Shown piece by piece: positions 1-5,593 of a stretch of 7,440 nucleotides of DNA. Numbering within the stretch: the stretch's first letter is position 1; every line of letters starts with the position of its first letter. The notes below the pieces were generated by a model. That model ran no database searches. It had not been told where the DNA came from and worked only from the letters and a program-made list of their open reading frames with translations. This DNA is from Dehalococcoidia bacterium UBA1123 (GTDB taxonomy: Bacteria; Chloroflexota; Dehalococcoidia; Lucifugimonadales; UBA1123): NCBI GenBank assembly GCA_002313895.1, contig DCAW01000061.1, positions 5,773-13,212 on the forward strand. The letters are read 5' to 3'. Made by a program: the position numbers and the translations under genes.

Positions 1-25
1 ACTCAGGGTGGATGCGTTCTAATAA

Positions 26-211
26 TTGAAATATGACGACTGGCAACTCCTCGGAGAGGAAATCAACGAAATGGGAAGACCAAACTGGTATTACGATCAC
101 CCACCAACGTGCACTTGCGCCCAGTGCAACGAGCAACGAGCGTCTAAGAGGAGCAAGTGGACTCCCACCACATTCATTGAAAAGATCAAGGCTCTGTTCA
201 AAGGACGCTGA
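26..211 (+). CDS. Small CxCxxC-motif protein, possibly zinc-binding (61 aa)
   Basis: Short protein of unknown function. It starts at TTG directly after two in-frame stop codons (20-25), so the frame cannot extend further left. The core is an aromatic stretch followed by HPPTCTCAQC (residues 26-35), giving a C-T-C-x-x-C cluster with a nearby His that could bind zinc. The tail is basic and amphipathic (KIKALFKGR). I recall similar short HPPTCTC-type segments from Chloroflexota proteins, usually near C-termini, but cannot check this here. A purine-rich AGGGTGG lies about 14 bases before the TTG, which is rather far for a ribosome site. ATG at 71 (residue 16) is an alternative start that keeps the cysteine motif. 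It could also be the remaining C-terminal end of a larger, degraded gene. The cysteine motif makes chance coding unlikely, but function and start are uncertain. Confidence 0.5.
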   Translation: MKYDDWQLLGEEINEMGRPNWYYDHPPTCTCAQCNEQRASKRSKWTPTTFIEKIKALFKGR

Positions 212-300
212 TAGCGCGTACAGTCGGATAAAACTCGCCCCGCGCCTGATAAGATCATCCCTGTGAACTCGGCGTTCTTAAATAGGGCGTCGTTTCGAGC

Positions 301-318
301 GCCAACTCACGGGTTGGC
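301..318. repeat. Short inverted repeat upstream of the JAMM gene
   Basis: GCCAAC and GTTGGC face each other across a 6-base loop, about 33 bases before the TTG start at 352. This could be a small operator or a 5' UTR hairpin. At 6 bp it is short enough to be chance. Confidence 0.25.
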
Positions 319-339
319 CGCGTCACATACATAAAAGTC

Positions 340-345
340 GGAGGA
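340..345 (+). promoter_or_regulatory. Ribosome binding site that fixes the TTG start at 352
   Basis: GGAGGA lies 6 bases before the TTG at 352. This near-perfect Shine-Dalgarno site supports the unusual start codon. The next in-frame ATG (residue 12) is too far from it. Confidence 0.75.
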
Positions 346-351
346 AATTAG

Positions 352-762
352 TTGCTCAGTATTGGAAAAGAATTTGCTAACGAGATGATCGCGCACTCTC
401 AGGAGGACGACCCCAACGAGTGCTGTGGCATCCTGTCAGGCGATGACGAGACTATCAAAAAACTCTACCGGATCACCAACTCCACGCCCAGCCCGTTCCG
501 CTATCAGATGGACCCCCAGGACTTCTTGAATGCCATGCAGGACGGAGACAACAACGGATGGGATATGCTGGCGTTTTATCACTCCCACACTCACAGCCCT
601 GCTTACCCTTCCCAGACCGATGTGAGGATGGCCCTGGAAAGCTGGATGCTGGACGTTTACTATGTCCTTGTCTCCCTGGAAAACAAGGACGAGCCTCAGA
701 TCAGAGCCTTCCACATTGACGAGGAGGGCGAGATCACCGAAGAAGAATATCAGGTAGTCTGA
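352..762 (+). CDS. JAMM/MPN+ metallopeptidase, M67 family (136 aa)
   Basis: A compact single-domain Zn metallopeptidase of the Mov34/MPN/PAD-1 (JAB) family. The JAMM signature is complete: catalytic Glu23 in PNECCG, zinc ligands His77 and His79 in FYHSHTH, then Ser87 and Asp90 in PSQTD, with the canonical H-x-H-x7-S-x2-D spacing. The length of about 135 residues matches stand-alone bacterial members. In the family, such enzymes remove C-terminal residues or attached groups from ubiquitin-like sulfur carriers; Mec in the CysO/CysM cysteine pathway is the best-known example. No ThiS/CysO, ThiF/MoeB or CysM partner lies in this window, so the substrate is unknown. TTG is chosen as start because of the GGAGGA site 6 bases upstream. 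The gene converges on the MFS remnant with only 33 bases between. The family call is firm; the pathway is inference. Confidence 0.93.
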   Translation: MLSIGKEFANEMIAHSQEDDPNECCGILSGDDETIKKLYRITNSTPSPFRYQMDPQDFLNAMQDGDNNGWDMLAFYHSHTHSPAYPSQTDVRMALESWMLDVYYVLVSLENKDEPQIRAFHIDEEGEITEEEYQVV

Positions 763-795
763 GTTCGGCGTGGCCCGACTCACGATGCGGCATCA

Positions 796-1473
796 TCACA
801 CCGCAACGGTATCAGGTCGAGTCAGCTTCAACGGCACAAGCAAAATAGCAGCAACGAAAAACAGGGAGCCTATGTAATAGAGCGCTGCGCTCACGCCTAC
901 GAATTCATACACAGCGCCCACCACCATTGGGGACAGAGCGCTTAACAGGAAGCCAACAAAGGACGCAATGCCGAGGGCTGTTGAAACGACCCCGTCATCT
1001 ACCAAATCCAAAAAGGCGGCGGTCAAGATTGGCTGGTCAGGGTAAACGAACAGGCCAAGCAGCGCAATCAGCACGGGCAAACCAACTCCTTCGCCAAAAA
1101 AGATCAGCAGCAGCGTGATCGCGCCTGACCACAGTAGGCCCGGCGCAAGTATCTGCTCCCTGCCCAACTTGTCTGAAAGGTACCCAGCAACCGGTTTAGC
1201 GACAATCCTAATTGCAATCAGTAGGCCAATATAGGCGGCCCGAACGAAGGCGCTGAGACCTACGTCGTTGGCAAGATACAGAGGCAAGAAGGTCAAAAGG
1301 GCGAACAGGGCCATGCCTCGCAGGCCCTTTATCAAGGTTATGGGCCATAACACTCGGTTTTGGATCAGTCGTTTTGTCTGTTCCCTTCGCGCCAGAGAGT
1401 CAACCGCCTTCGATTGAGTCTCTAAACCTTCGGAAATGTTCCTGAAACTCCACAGGGCGATGAACGACAGCAA
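796..1473 (-). pseudogene. MFS transporter remnant, C-terminal half only (225 codons)
   Basis: The reading frame encodes the second half of a major facilitator superfamily permease. A cytoplasmic linker (residues about 10-45) is followed by six hydrophobic helices near residues 48-68, 76-98, 110-127, 131-146, 164-187 and 195-215. The loop GYLSDKLGR (97-105) is the C-domain copy of MFS motif A. Full MFS proteins have about 400 residues and 12 helices, so the six N-terminal helices are missing. The frame opens at a TTG immediately after an in-frame TGA (1474-1476), and the sequence beyond is an AraC-type remnant on the opposite strand. No ribosome site is evident before the TTG. This is most simply a truncated, non-functional gene. 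A working half-transporter is possible but unlikely. Substrate cannot be predicted. Confidence 0.75.
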
Positions 1474-1774
1474 TCAAAGATGATCCGGCGAACGGACGAA
1501 CATTAGAAGCATGGGCTTCTATTGTTGGCGCCAGCAGCCAGACATTAGCTCGACTTTTTTCTGAGGAAACGAAATTGACCTTTCGCAGTCGGCAATGCCA
1601 GGCAAGGCTGCTGGCAGGAATTGTAAAGCTCGCGAAGGTCAGCCGGTTACAAGCGTCGCTCTTGATGTTGGATATGAAAGCCCAAGCGCGTTCATTGCCA
1701 TGTTCAAACGCGCATTGGGCCTGACCCAAGGACAGTATTTTCCTACATCCGAAGATATTCACAGATTACTTTAA
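1470..1774 (+). pseudogene. AraC-family regulator remnant, DNA-binding domain with frameshift
   Basis: Reading the plus strand from about 1470 gives a typical AraC/XylS first helix-turn-helix, including RTLEAWASIVGASSQTLARL and, after it, QARLLAG. At about 1629-1636 the frame breaks. The other half continues in a different frame from 1634 as EGQPVTSVALDVGYESPSAF followed by IAMFKRALGLTQGQYF, the second HTH and the AraC signature region, ending at TAA 1772-1774. A single lost base after ctcgc (1629-1633) explains the shift. The N-terminal effector-binding part is absent: the frame is closed by a stop at 1461-1463, and the neighbouring sequence is MFS on the other strand. No start codon or ribosome site is apparent. 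With both truncation and frameshift it is a decayed gene. The homology rests on recognised motif order, not on a search. Confidence 0.8.
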
Positions 1775-1985
1775 GAAGGTCGTGCGGATCCGAGCGCCGC
1801 AATACTGAACAGAGTGAAGCGTCTCGTCTGAGTCATGACAACGGTTGGACTTTGAGCGACCAGATTCTTCGCCGCGACTCAGAATGGCAAGTGGCCGACG
1901 TCTAATCCCTGATACCTGAACGAACCGACTCTGAATCCGAGGGCACGGGCGCGCCGTATTAATATGCGAGGTTCCCCTCCAAAAC

Positions 1986-2045
1986 GGGGCGTCACCTGGC
2001 ACGGATGATGATTGGGCAGAAGCTGTGCTAACCAGGTGCCGCCCC
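1986..2045. repeat. 14-bp inverted repeat forming a strong imperfect hairpin
   Basis: The left arm GGGGCGTCACCTGG (1986-1999) pairs with the right arm CCAGGTGCCGCCCC (2032-2045) at 13 of 14 positions; the mismatch is 1992/2039. Inside, CACGG (2000-2004) can pair with CTGTG (2023-2027), leaving a 4-base bulge and an 18-base loop, so the whole 60 bases could fold as RNA. On the plus strand no T-run follows. On the minus strand the hairpin would be followed by GTTTT, but no minus-strand gene lies upstream of it. It ends 85 bases before the PDZ start. It could be a 5' leader element, an operator, or a relic. Confidence 0.6.
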
Positions 2046-2115
2046 TTCGCGTTGTAGTAGGCGAACAATCCGGAATATCGACTAGAAATCAACAATTCGG
2101 AAACCTGCTACAACT

Positions 2116-2120
2116 GGAGG
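2116..2120 (+). promoter_or_regulatory. Ribosome binding site of the PDZ gene
   Basis: GGAGG lies 10 bases before the ATG at 2131. A second in-frame ATG at 2140 would be 19 bases away, so the first ATG is preferred. Confidence 0.65.
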
Positions 2121-2130
2121 ATACATTCCC

Positions 2131-3387
2131 ATGAACGCGATGAAGATTACAGCAGGAGCGCTGGTGGCGCTGACAGGAGTGGCGCTCACGGCGGTGGTGG
2201 CGGCGAACCCGTTTTCCACTCAGGCCAGCAGCATTCAGGCGCCAGAACCAGTCCAACCCCAGGCGGTCGAACATCTTCAGGTGGTTGAGGACGAGGACGC
2301 CGATCCGGATGCTCAGACCAAGCCGCACATCGGCGTTGCCATCAGCCCATTGTCTCCTGCCAGGGCCGAGGAGTTGGGAGTCGATGGCGGAGTTATGGTC
2401 ACGGCGGTTCTAAATGAAAGCCCCTCCAGCGGAGTTCTGGAACAGGGCGACGTCATCACCTCCATCGACGGCCAGATCGTGAGCAGCCCTAAGGACGTCA
2501 TGGATGCGGTGATGGCTTCCAGCGTCGGCGATGTGATTTCAGTTATCGTGATTCGGGGCGACGATACTCTTGACCTGTCCGTCACTGTTGGCGAGACCGA
2601 TATTTCCAAGCGCGGCATCTTCAGGAGTCGCGTCACGCAGATGCACCAGCCCGACCTCACTAAGAGGCTCACCCAGCAGGTTTTTCGAGCCGGTGACAGG
2701 TTCGCCCGCGGCGAGGTCGTTATGGCCGACGAAAACGGCGTCTATCAGACTTATAGGGCCACAGCCGGCCTAGTCACCGAGATTGACGCGGACGCCGGAA
2801 CCTTCACCCTCCAACCCAAAGACGGTTCGGCGCTTATCGAATACATGATCTCCGATGGCACCAAGGTCAATCTGAACCGAGCAGGAGATTTGGGGGAGCT
2901 TAACACCGAGGACAACACGCTGGTGGTGGACGTGAACGGCGAAGTGAAGCTAGTGCATCAGGGCGAAATGCCCTTGCCCCACATGCAGGGCAAGGGACAC
3001 GGTCCGAATATTCAGATGCATCGAGGTCAGGGCGGGCAGCAGGGCCGAATCGGCCCGGGCGGACAGGGTGGACATAGACAAGGTGGGCAGTTCGGTTTCG
3101 GACAGGGCTTTGGCAATTTCAACCAGTCGGGATCACTGGACCAGATTCGCGACCGGTTGCCCTTCTTCGGCGCCAATGGCCGTCCAGGAGACCTGTCTGA
3201 TTTCCTGTCTCCAGAGGTTCTGGAGAGGATTGAACAGTTCGGACGAGGCGAGCTTGATCGCAGTGATTTCTTAAGCGAGATTTGCGCGAGTCTGGATCAG
3301 GAAAACCTGCCTAACAGGATCATAATTCGATGCGAGACATCGGATGAGGCGCCGGCAACGCCTGCGGTTGATGACAACTCGCTCTAA
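2131..3387 (+). CDS. Secreted or membrane-anchored PDZ-domain protein without a protease domain (418 aa)
   Basis: Residues 5-25 are hydrophobic after a lysine and look like a signal peptide or N-terminal anchor. An acidic Pro/Gln-rich spacer follows (about 30-62). Residues 65-154 form a PDZ domain of the HtrA/DegP type, with HIGVAIS, GVMVTAV, GVLEQGDVITSIDGQ and a final VIRGDDTLDLSVTVGE. No trypsin-like His/Asp/Ser domain precedes it, so this is not an HtrA protease. Residues about 210-278 (GLVTEIDADAGTFTLQ to NGEVKLVHQGE) look like a small beta-barrel of the DUF5666-like kind, a guess from pattern. Residues 286-334 are a Gly/Gln/His-rich low-complexity stretch. The end is polar and helical with two cysteines (385, 401). 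A periplasmic or cell-surface adaptor that binds C-terminal peptides is plausible. The gene stands alone, with a hairpin after its stop. Confidence 0.85.
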   Translation: MNAMKITAGALVALTGVALTAVVAANPFSTQASSIQAPEPVQPQAVEHLQVVEDEDADPDAQTKPHIGVAISPLSPARAEELGVDGGVMVTAVLNESPSSGVLEQGDVITSIDGQIVSSPKDVMDAVMASSVGDVISVIVIRGDDTLDLSVTVGETDISKRGIFRSRVTQMHQPDLTKRLTQQVFRAGDRFARGEVVMADENGVYQTYRATAGLVTEIDADAGTFTLQPKDGSALIEYMISDGTKVNLNRAGDLGELNTEDNTLVVDVNGEVKLVHQGEMPLPHMQGKGHGPNIQMHRGQGGQQGRIGPGGQGGHRQGGQFGFGQGFGNFNQSGSLDQIRDRLPFFGANGRPGDLSDFLSPEVLERIEQFGRGELDRSDFLSEICASLDQENLPNRIIIRCETSDEAPATPAVDDNSL

Positions 3388-3442
3388 ACTGCGTCGATAT
3401 TTCTGAACGCCCGGGGCAAACTCCCGGACGCGAACTCAAGTC

Positions 3443-3485
3443 GAGGTCCGGTGTCTGGTTGGGGAGCGACCGGACACCGGGCCTC
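3443..3485 (+). terminator. Long GC-rich hairpin after the PDZ gene, probable terminator
   Basis: GAGGTCCGGTGTCTGG (3443-3458) pairs with CCGGACACCGGGCCTC (3470-3485) as a 16-bp stem with two G-T wobbles and an 11-base loop. It lies 56 bases after the PDZ stop codon and before the promoter of the next gene, where a terminator is expected. It lacks a T-run, so it is not a classic intrinsic terminator. It may act with a factor or protect the 3' end of the mRNA. Confidence 0.6.
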
Positions 3486-3576
3486 ATGCGTCTCAGAACT
3501 TCGAGATGGTCAGCCGTGGGGGAATCTCAGGTGATGTTCTGCGGCATATTCAGTGTGATCATTACAAAGATTCCGT

Positions 3577-3605
3577 TTGACGGCGCTGCAATCCAGACGT
3601 AAGAT
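3577..3605 (+). promoter_or_regulatory. Sigma70-like promoter of the M50 protease gene
   Basis: TTGACG (3577-3582) and TAAGAT (3600-3605) are separated by exactly 17 bases. Each box is close to consensus (TTGACA, TATAAT). Transcription would start near 3612, giving a leader of about 48 bases that contains the ribosome site at 3648. Confidence 0.65.
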
Positions 3606-3647
3606 GACATTGTAGCCCGATCGATTTACTGGCCGACTAGCATACCC

Positions 3648-3652
3648 AGGAG
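3648..3652 (+). promoter_or_regulatory. Ribosome binding site that fixes the TTG start at 3660
   Basis: AGGAG lies 7 bases before the TTG at 3660 and supports this non-ATG start. The resulting protein begins exactly where M50/CBS proteins usually do, just ahead of the first membrane helix. Confidence 0.65.
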
Positions 3653-3659
3653 CCTCATA

Positions 3660-4805
3660 TTGTCGGGAACGATTAACATTGGACGGTTGTTCGGCATCAG
3701 CGTGAAAATCCACTTTTCGTGGGTATTCATCTTCGCTCTGGTGGCCGGAACCCTCGCCGTCTCCTACCTGCCCAACGCATACTCTGGCTGGCCGACCCCT
3801 CAGTACTGGATCACGGGCATCCTCGCCAGCGCGCTTCTCTTCGCCTGTGTCCTGGCCCATGAGTTAAGCCACTCTCTCGAAGCGATGCGCCGAGGCCGAA
3901 AGGTCACCAGCATCACCCTGTTCTTCCTGGGCGGTGTGTCCCAGATCGAAGAAGAGTCCCGAAGCGCCGGAGAGGAATTTTGGGTGTCGGTGGTAGGACC
4001 GCTGGCAAGCCTTGCTCTTTCGGGCATCTTCCTGCTGTTGTTCCTCAACTTCAGGGACGGCAACTCTTCCATCACCGCGCTAACCCAGTACCTGGCTATC
4101 GTTAACCTGGCAATCGGGATTTTCAACCTGACGCCTGCTTTCCCTCTGGACGGGGGGCGAGTCCTGAAGGCTGTGGTATGGAAATTCTCAGGCAATGAGG
4201 GCCGCGCGGCGACCATCTCCAGCAGAGTTGGTTCGGTCATTGGATTCGGCATGATCGCTCTGGGGATTTTCACGCTGTTCTCTGCCAGCAGATACACGGG
4301 CATATGGCTGATCGTTATCGGATGGTTCATTCAGTCGGCGGCGGCGTCAGTCCGCAACCAGCAAGACTCGACGATAAGGCTGTCTGGACGCGTTGTGCGT
4401 GACGCCATGCGAGAGGACATGCCCACCATCGAGCCTGGGACGTCTATCCATGCGCTTGTGGAGCGCCACATAGCCACGGATTTCGAGCGGGCATACGTTG
4501 TGGTTCTTGGCGACACTCTCCAGGGCCTGATAACCGTGACTGACGTGAAGCGCGTCCCTCTAGAGGCCCGCCCGTTCACCTGGGTGTCTCAGGTGATGAC
4601 GCCAGCGTCGAAGGTCGTCACGCTGACTCCCGATGCCCCGCTAGAGGACGGTCTCGGTATTCTCGCCCGCAGGGGCTTTCGTCAGCTTGTGATCATGGAG
4701 GATGATAAGCCGATTGGCCTGATGACCAGGGCTGGCGTGGTTCGCGTGATGGAGGTCTCCAACATTCTGCATCGCGAATCTCGGAGTTCCGATACCAAAG
4801 CGTAG
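3660..4805 (+). CDS. Site-2 protease family (M50) metalloprotease with two CBS domains (381 aa)
   Basis: An intramembrane zinc metalloprotease. Residues 13-34 form the first helix. HELSH (67-71) in the helix at about 51-78 supplies two zinc ligands and the catalytic Glu68. The second site NLTPAFPLDGGR (156-167) supplies Asp164 as third ligand. Further helices lie near 106-131, 140-160, 188-209 and 212-230. The cytoplasmic C-terminus holds two CBS domains (about 247-300 and 308-368; MREDMPTIEPG and VMTPASKVVTLTPD are the usual CBS entries). This is the S2P subgroup without a PDZ domain, in which CBS domains are thought to sense adenine nucleotides and control cleavage of a membrane substrate. 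The family's best-studied relatives cleave SpoIVFB-type substrates or anti-sigma factors; no such partner is visible here. All catalytic residues are present. The gene has its own promoter and converges on the minus-strand HTH gene with 11 bases between. Confidence 0.93.
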   Translation: MSGTINIGRLFGISVKIHFSWVFIFALVAGTLAVSYLPNAYSGWPTPQYWITGILASALLFACVLAHELSHSLEAMRRGRKVTSITLFFLGGVSQIEEESRSAGEEFWVSVVGPLASLALSGIFLLLFLNFRDGNSSITALTQYLAIVNLAIGIFNLTPAFPLDGGRVLKAVVWKFSGNEGRAATISSRVGSVIGFGMIALGIFTLFSASRYTGIWLIVIGWFIQSAAASVRNQQDSTIRLSGRVVRDAMREDMPTIEPGTSIHALVERHIATDFERAYVVVLGDTLQGLITVTDVKRVPLEARPFTWVSQVMTPASKVVTLTPDAPLEDGLGILARRGFRQLVIMEDDKPIGLMTRAGVVRVMEVSNILHRESRSSDTKA

Positions 4806-4816
4806 GGCTAGCCGAC

Positions 4817-5374
4817 TCAAGCCTGCGCCTTCGCCCGTCCCTTCCTCCAGAACATCCACCCTACGTTGGCCTGTTCTTCCTCGATTTCCTGGATTTCGAC
4901 GGAAGGCGGCGGAAGCATTCGTGCCTGAACCTGGGTCAGTGGGTTCAACACCTCCCCAAATTGCCAGTCCTGCGACTTGAGCCTATCCTGAGGCAACTCG
5001 ATCAGGTCGCTCTTGGACAGGTCTCGCTCCTCAAGGACTGCCACCCGCGCCCTGAGAGCGTGAAGCTTGGCCATCTGAGGCGAGCTGAGTAAGGGCGGTG
5101 ATTCGATGCTCGGAGGCTGAACGCGAGGCTGCGGCTCTGGCTGCGTAGCCGACTGTACAGGTTGAGCAGGTGGTGACAGTCCCTGCGAAACCACATGAGA
5201 ATCAACGTGTGTGGGCTGGTCGCCCACGTCGTTGTCGTCCACAACGACCACCCATGTGAATCCCTGCGGCCTGGGTATCTGTTCTCCGTGTAATTCGCCC
5301 TTGCGTAGACGCCTACGGATTGTGTGCTCGGTGACGCCGAGCTTTTGTGACGCTTCTTGGATGGATAGACGCAC
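4817..5374 (-). CDS. HTH protein with Pro-rich linker and coiled coil (185 aa from GTG)
   Basis: The N-terminus (LSIQEASQKLGVTEHTIRRR, then LRKGELHGEQIP) is a MerR/excisionase-type winged helix-turn-helix, followed by a short strand (FTWVVVVDD). A Pro/Gln-rich linker of about 50 residues leads to a heptad-like helix (MAKLHALRARVAVLEERDLS), an acidic segment (EIQEIEEEQ) and a Trp/basic tail (WMFWRKGRAK). DNA binding plus self-association is likely; targets are unknown. I chose GTG at 5374 because GAGGTG (5382-5387) sits 7 bases upstream. The frame is open to an ATG at 5494, which would add 40 residues, but that stretch is AT-rich, carries the palindrome at 5471-5487 within its codons and has only a weak ribosome site. 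The gene is divergent from the lipoprotein peptidase and may regulate it or itself. The HTH call is good; the role is inference. Confidence 0.8.
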   Translation of the reverse strand: MRLSIQEASQKLGVTEHTIRRRLRKGELHGEQIPRPQGFTWVVVVDDNDVGDQPTHVDSHVVSQGLSPPAQPVQSATQPEPQPRVQPPSIESPPLLSSPQMAKLHALRARVAVLEERDLSKSDLIELPQDRLKSQDWQFGEVLNPLTQVQARMLPPPSVEIQEIEEEQANVGWMFWRKGRAKAQA

Positions 5375-5381
5375 CAGGTCA

Positions 5382-5387
5382 CACCTC
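5382..5387 (-). promoter_or_regulatory. Ribosome binding site supporting the internal GTG start
   Basis: On the minus strand GAGGTG, fully complementary to the 16S tail, precedes GTG at 5374 by 7 bases. It is the main reason to start the HTH protein here rather than at the ATG at 5494. Confidence 0.6.
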
Positions 5388-5397
5388 AACAGTAGAT

Positions 5398-5422
5398 TTG
5401 GAAATAATTTAAACCATTCCAA
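5398..5422. repeat. TTGGAA/TTCCAA inverted repeat in the AT-rich divergent region
   Basis: TTGGAA (5398-5403) and TTCCAA (5417-5422) flank a 13-base AT-rich core containing TTTAAA. It lies about 24 bases upstream of the GTG start of the HTH gene. It may be an operator half-site pair, but 6-bp arms can arise by chance. Confidence 0.25.
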
Positions 5423-5470
5423 TACTTGGTCTAGGAGTTGGCAGGTCATGTAATCTCGATATGTTTGACC

Positions 5471-5487
5471 TGCACAAATTTTGTGCA
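5471..5487. promoter_or_regulatory. Perfect 17-bp palindrome, candidate operator
   Basis: TGCACAAATTTTGTGCA has two perfect 8-base arms around a single central T. It lies between the divergent HTH gene (97 bases away) and the lipoprotein peptidase gene (106 bases away). Its length, symmetry and AT-rich centre fit a site for a dimeric HTH repressor, and the adjacent HTH protein is the obvious candidate. No second copy was seen in the window. Confidence 0.5.
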
Positions 5488-5580
5488 CATTCATAACCTA
5501 ACCAGAACGTGCTGTGTGACGTTGCAAATACAACAGACTCGGCTCCTCTGGCAGGCGTGGATTAAGCCGATAACAGTGTG

Positions 5581-5586
5581 TAGACT
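5581..5586 (+). promoter_or_regulatory. Possible -10 box for a leaderless lipoprotein mRNA
   Basis: TAGACT lies 7 bases before the ATG at 5594, where a -10 box of a leaderless transcript would sit, and this gene has no visible Shine-Dalgarno site. The matching -35 position (5558-5563, TGGATT) is poor, so this is only a suggestion. Confidence 0.2.
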
Positions 5587-5593
5587 GAACTAG

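Larger units (their letters stand above)
1775..2130. other. Gene-free stretch upstream of the PDZ gene
   Basis: I find no convincing coding sequence here. The one longish open frame (minus strand, about 1766-2095) has an amino-acid composition that looks random, and no motif. The notable content is the 14-bp inverted repeat at 1986-2045 and the ribosome site of the next gene at 2116-2120. I looked for sigma70 boxes. TTGTAG (2052-2057) with TATCGA (2076-2081) has only a weak -10, so no promoter is called. The stretch probably holds the promoter of the PDZ gene plus leftover sequence from the decayed AraC locus. Confidence 0.6.

Noticed and set aside
2..22. In-frame tail ending at TAA 20-22, possibly the end of an upstream gene
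   Set aside because: Only six codons are visible, too few to support coding.
761..781. GAGTTCGG/CCGACTC imperfect hairpin between the convergent JAMM and MFS genes
   Set aside because: Seven pairs with a bulged T and no T-run is too weak to call a terminator.
1400..1762. Minus-strand open frame of 120 codons
   Set aside because: It is antisense to the AraC remnant and overlaps the MFS remnant. Both of those show recognisable families; this frame does not.
1986..2045. tRNA or other known structured RNA
   Set aside because: There are no D, anticodon and T arms and no terminal CCA; only one long helix and a small inner one.
2052..2081. TTGTAG and TATCGA as promoter of the PDZ gene
   Set aside because: The -10 matches only half of the consensus and spacing is 18; the region has no better pair.
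1766..2095. Minus-strand open frame of 109 codons
   Set aside because: It has no motif and a random-looking composition, overlaps the AraC remnant end and the inverted repeat, and shows no ribosome site.
3800..4330. Minus-strand open frame of 176 codons inside the M50 gene
   Set aside because: It is antisense to a protein with complete catalytic motifs, a common effect of GC-rich coding sequence.
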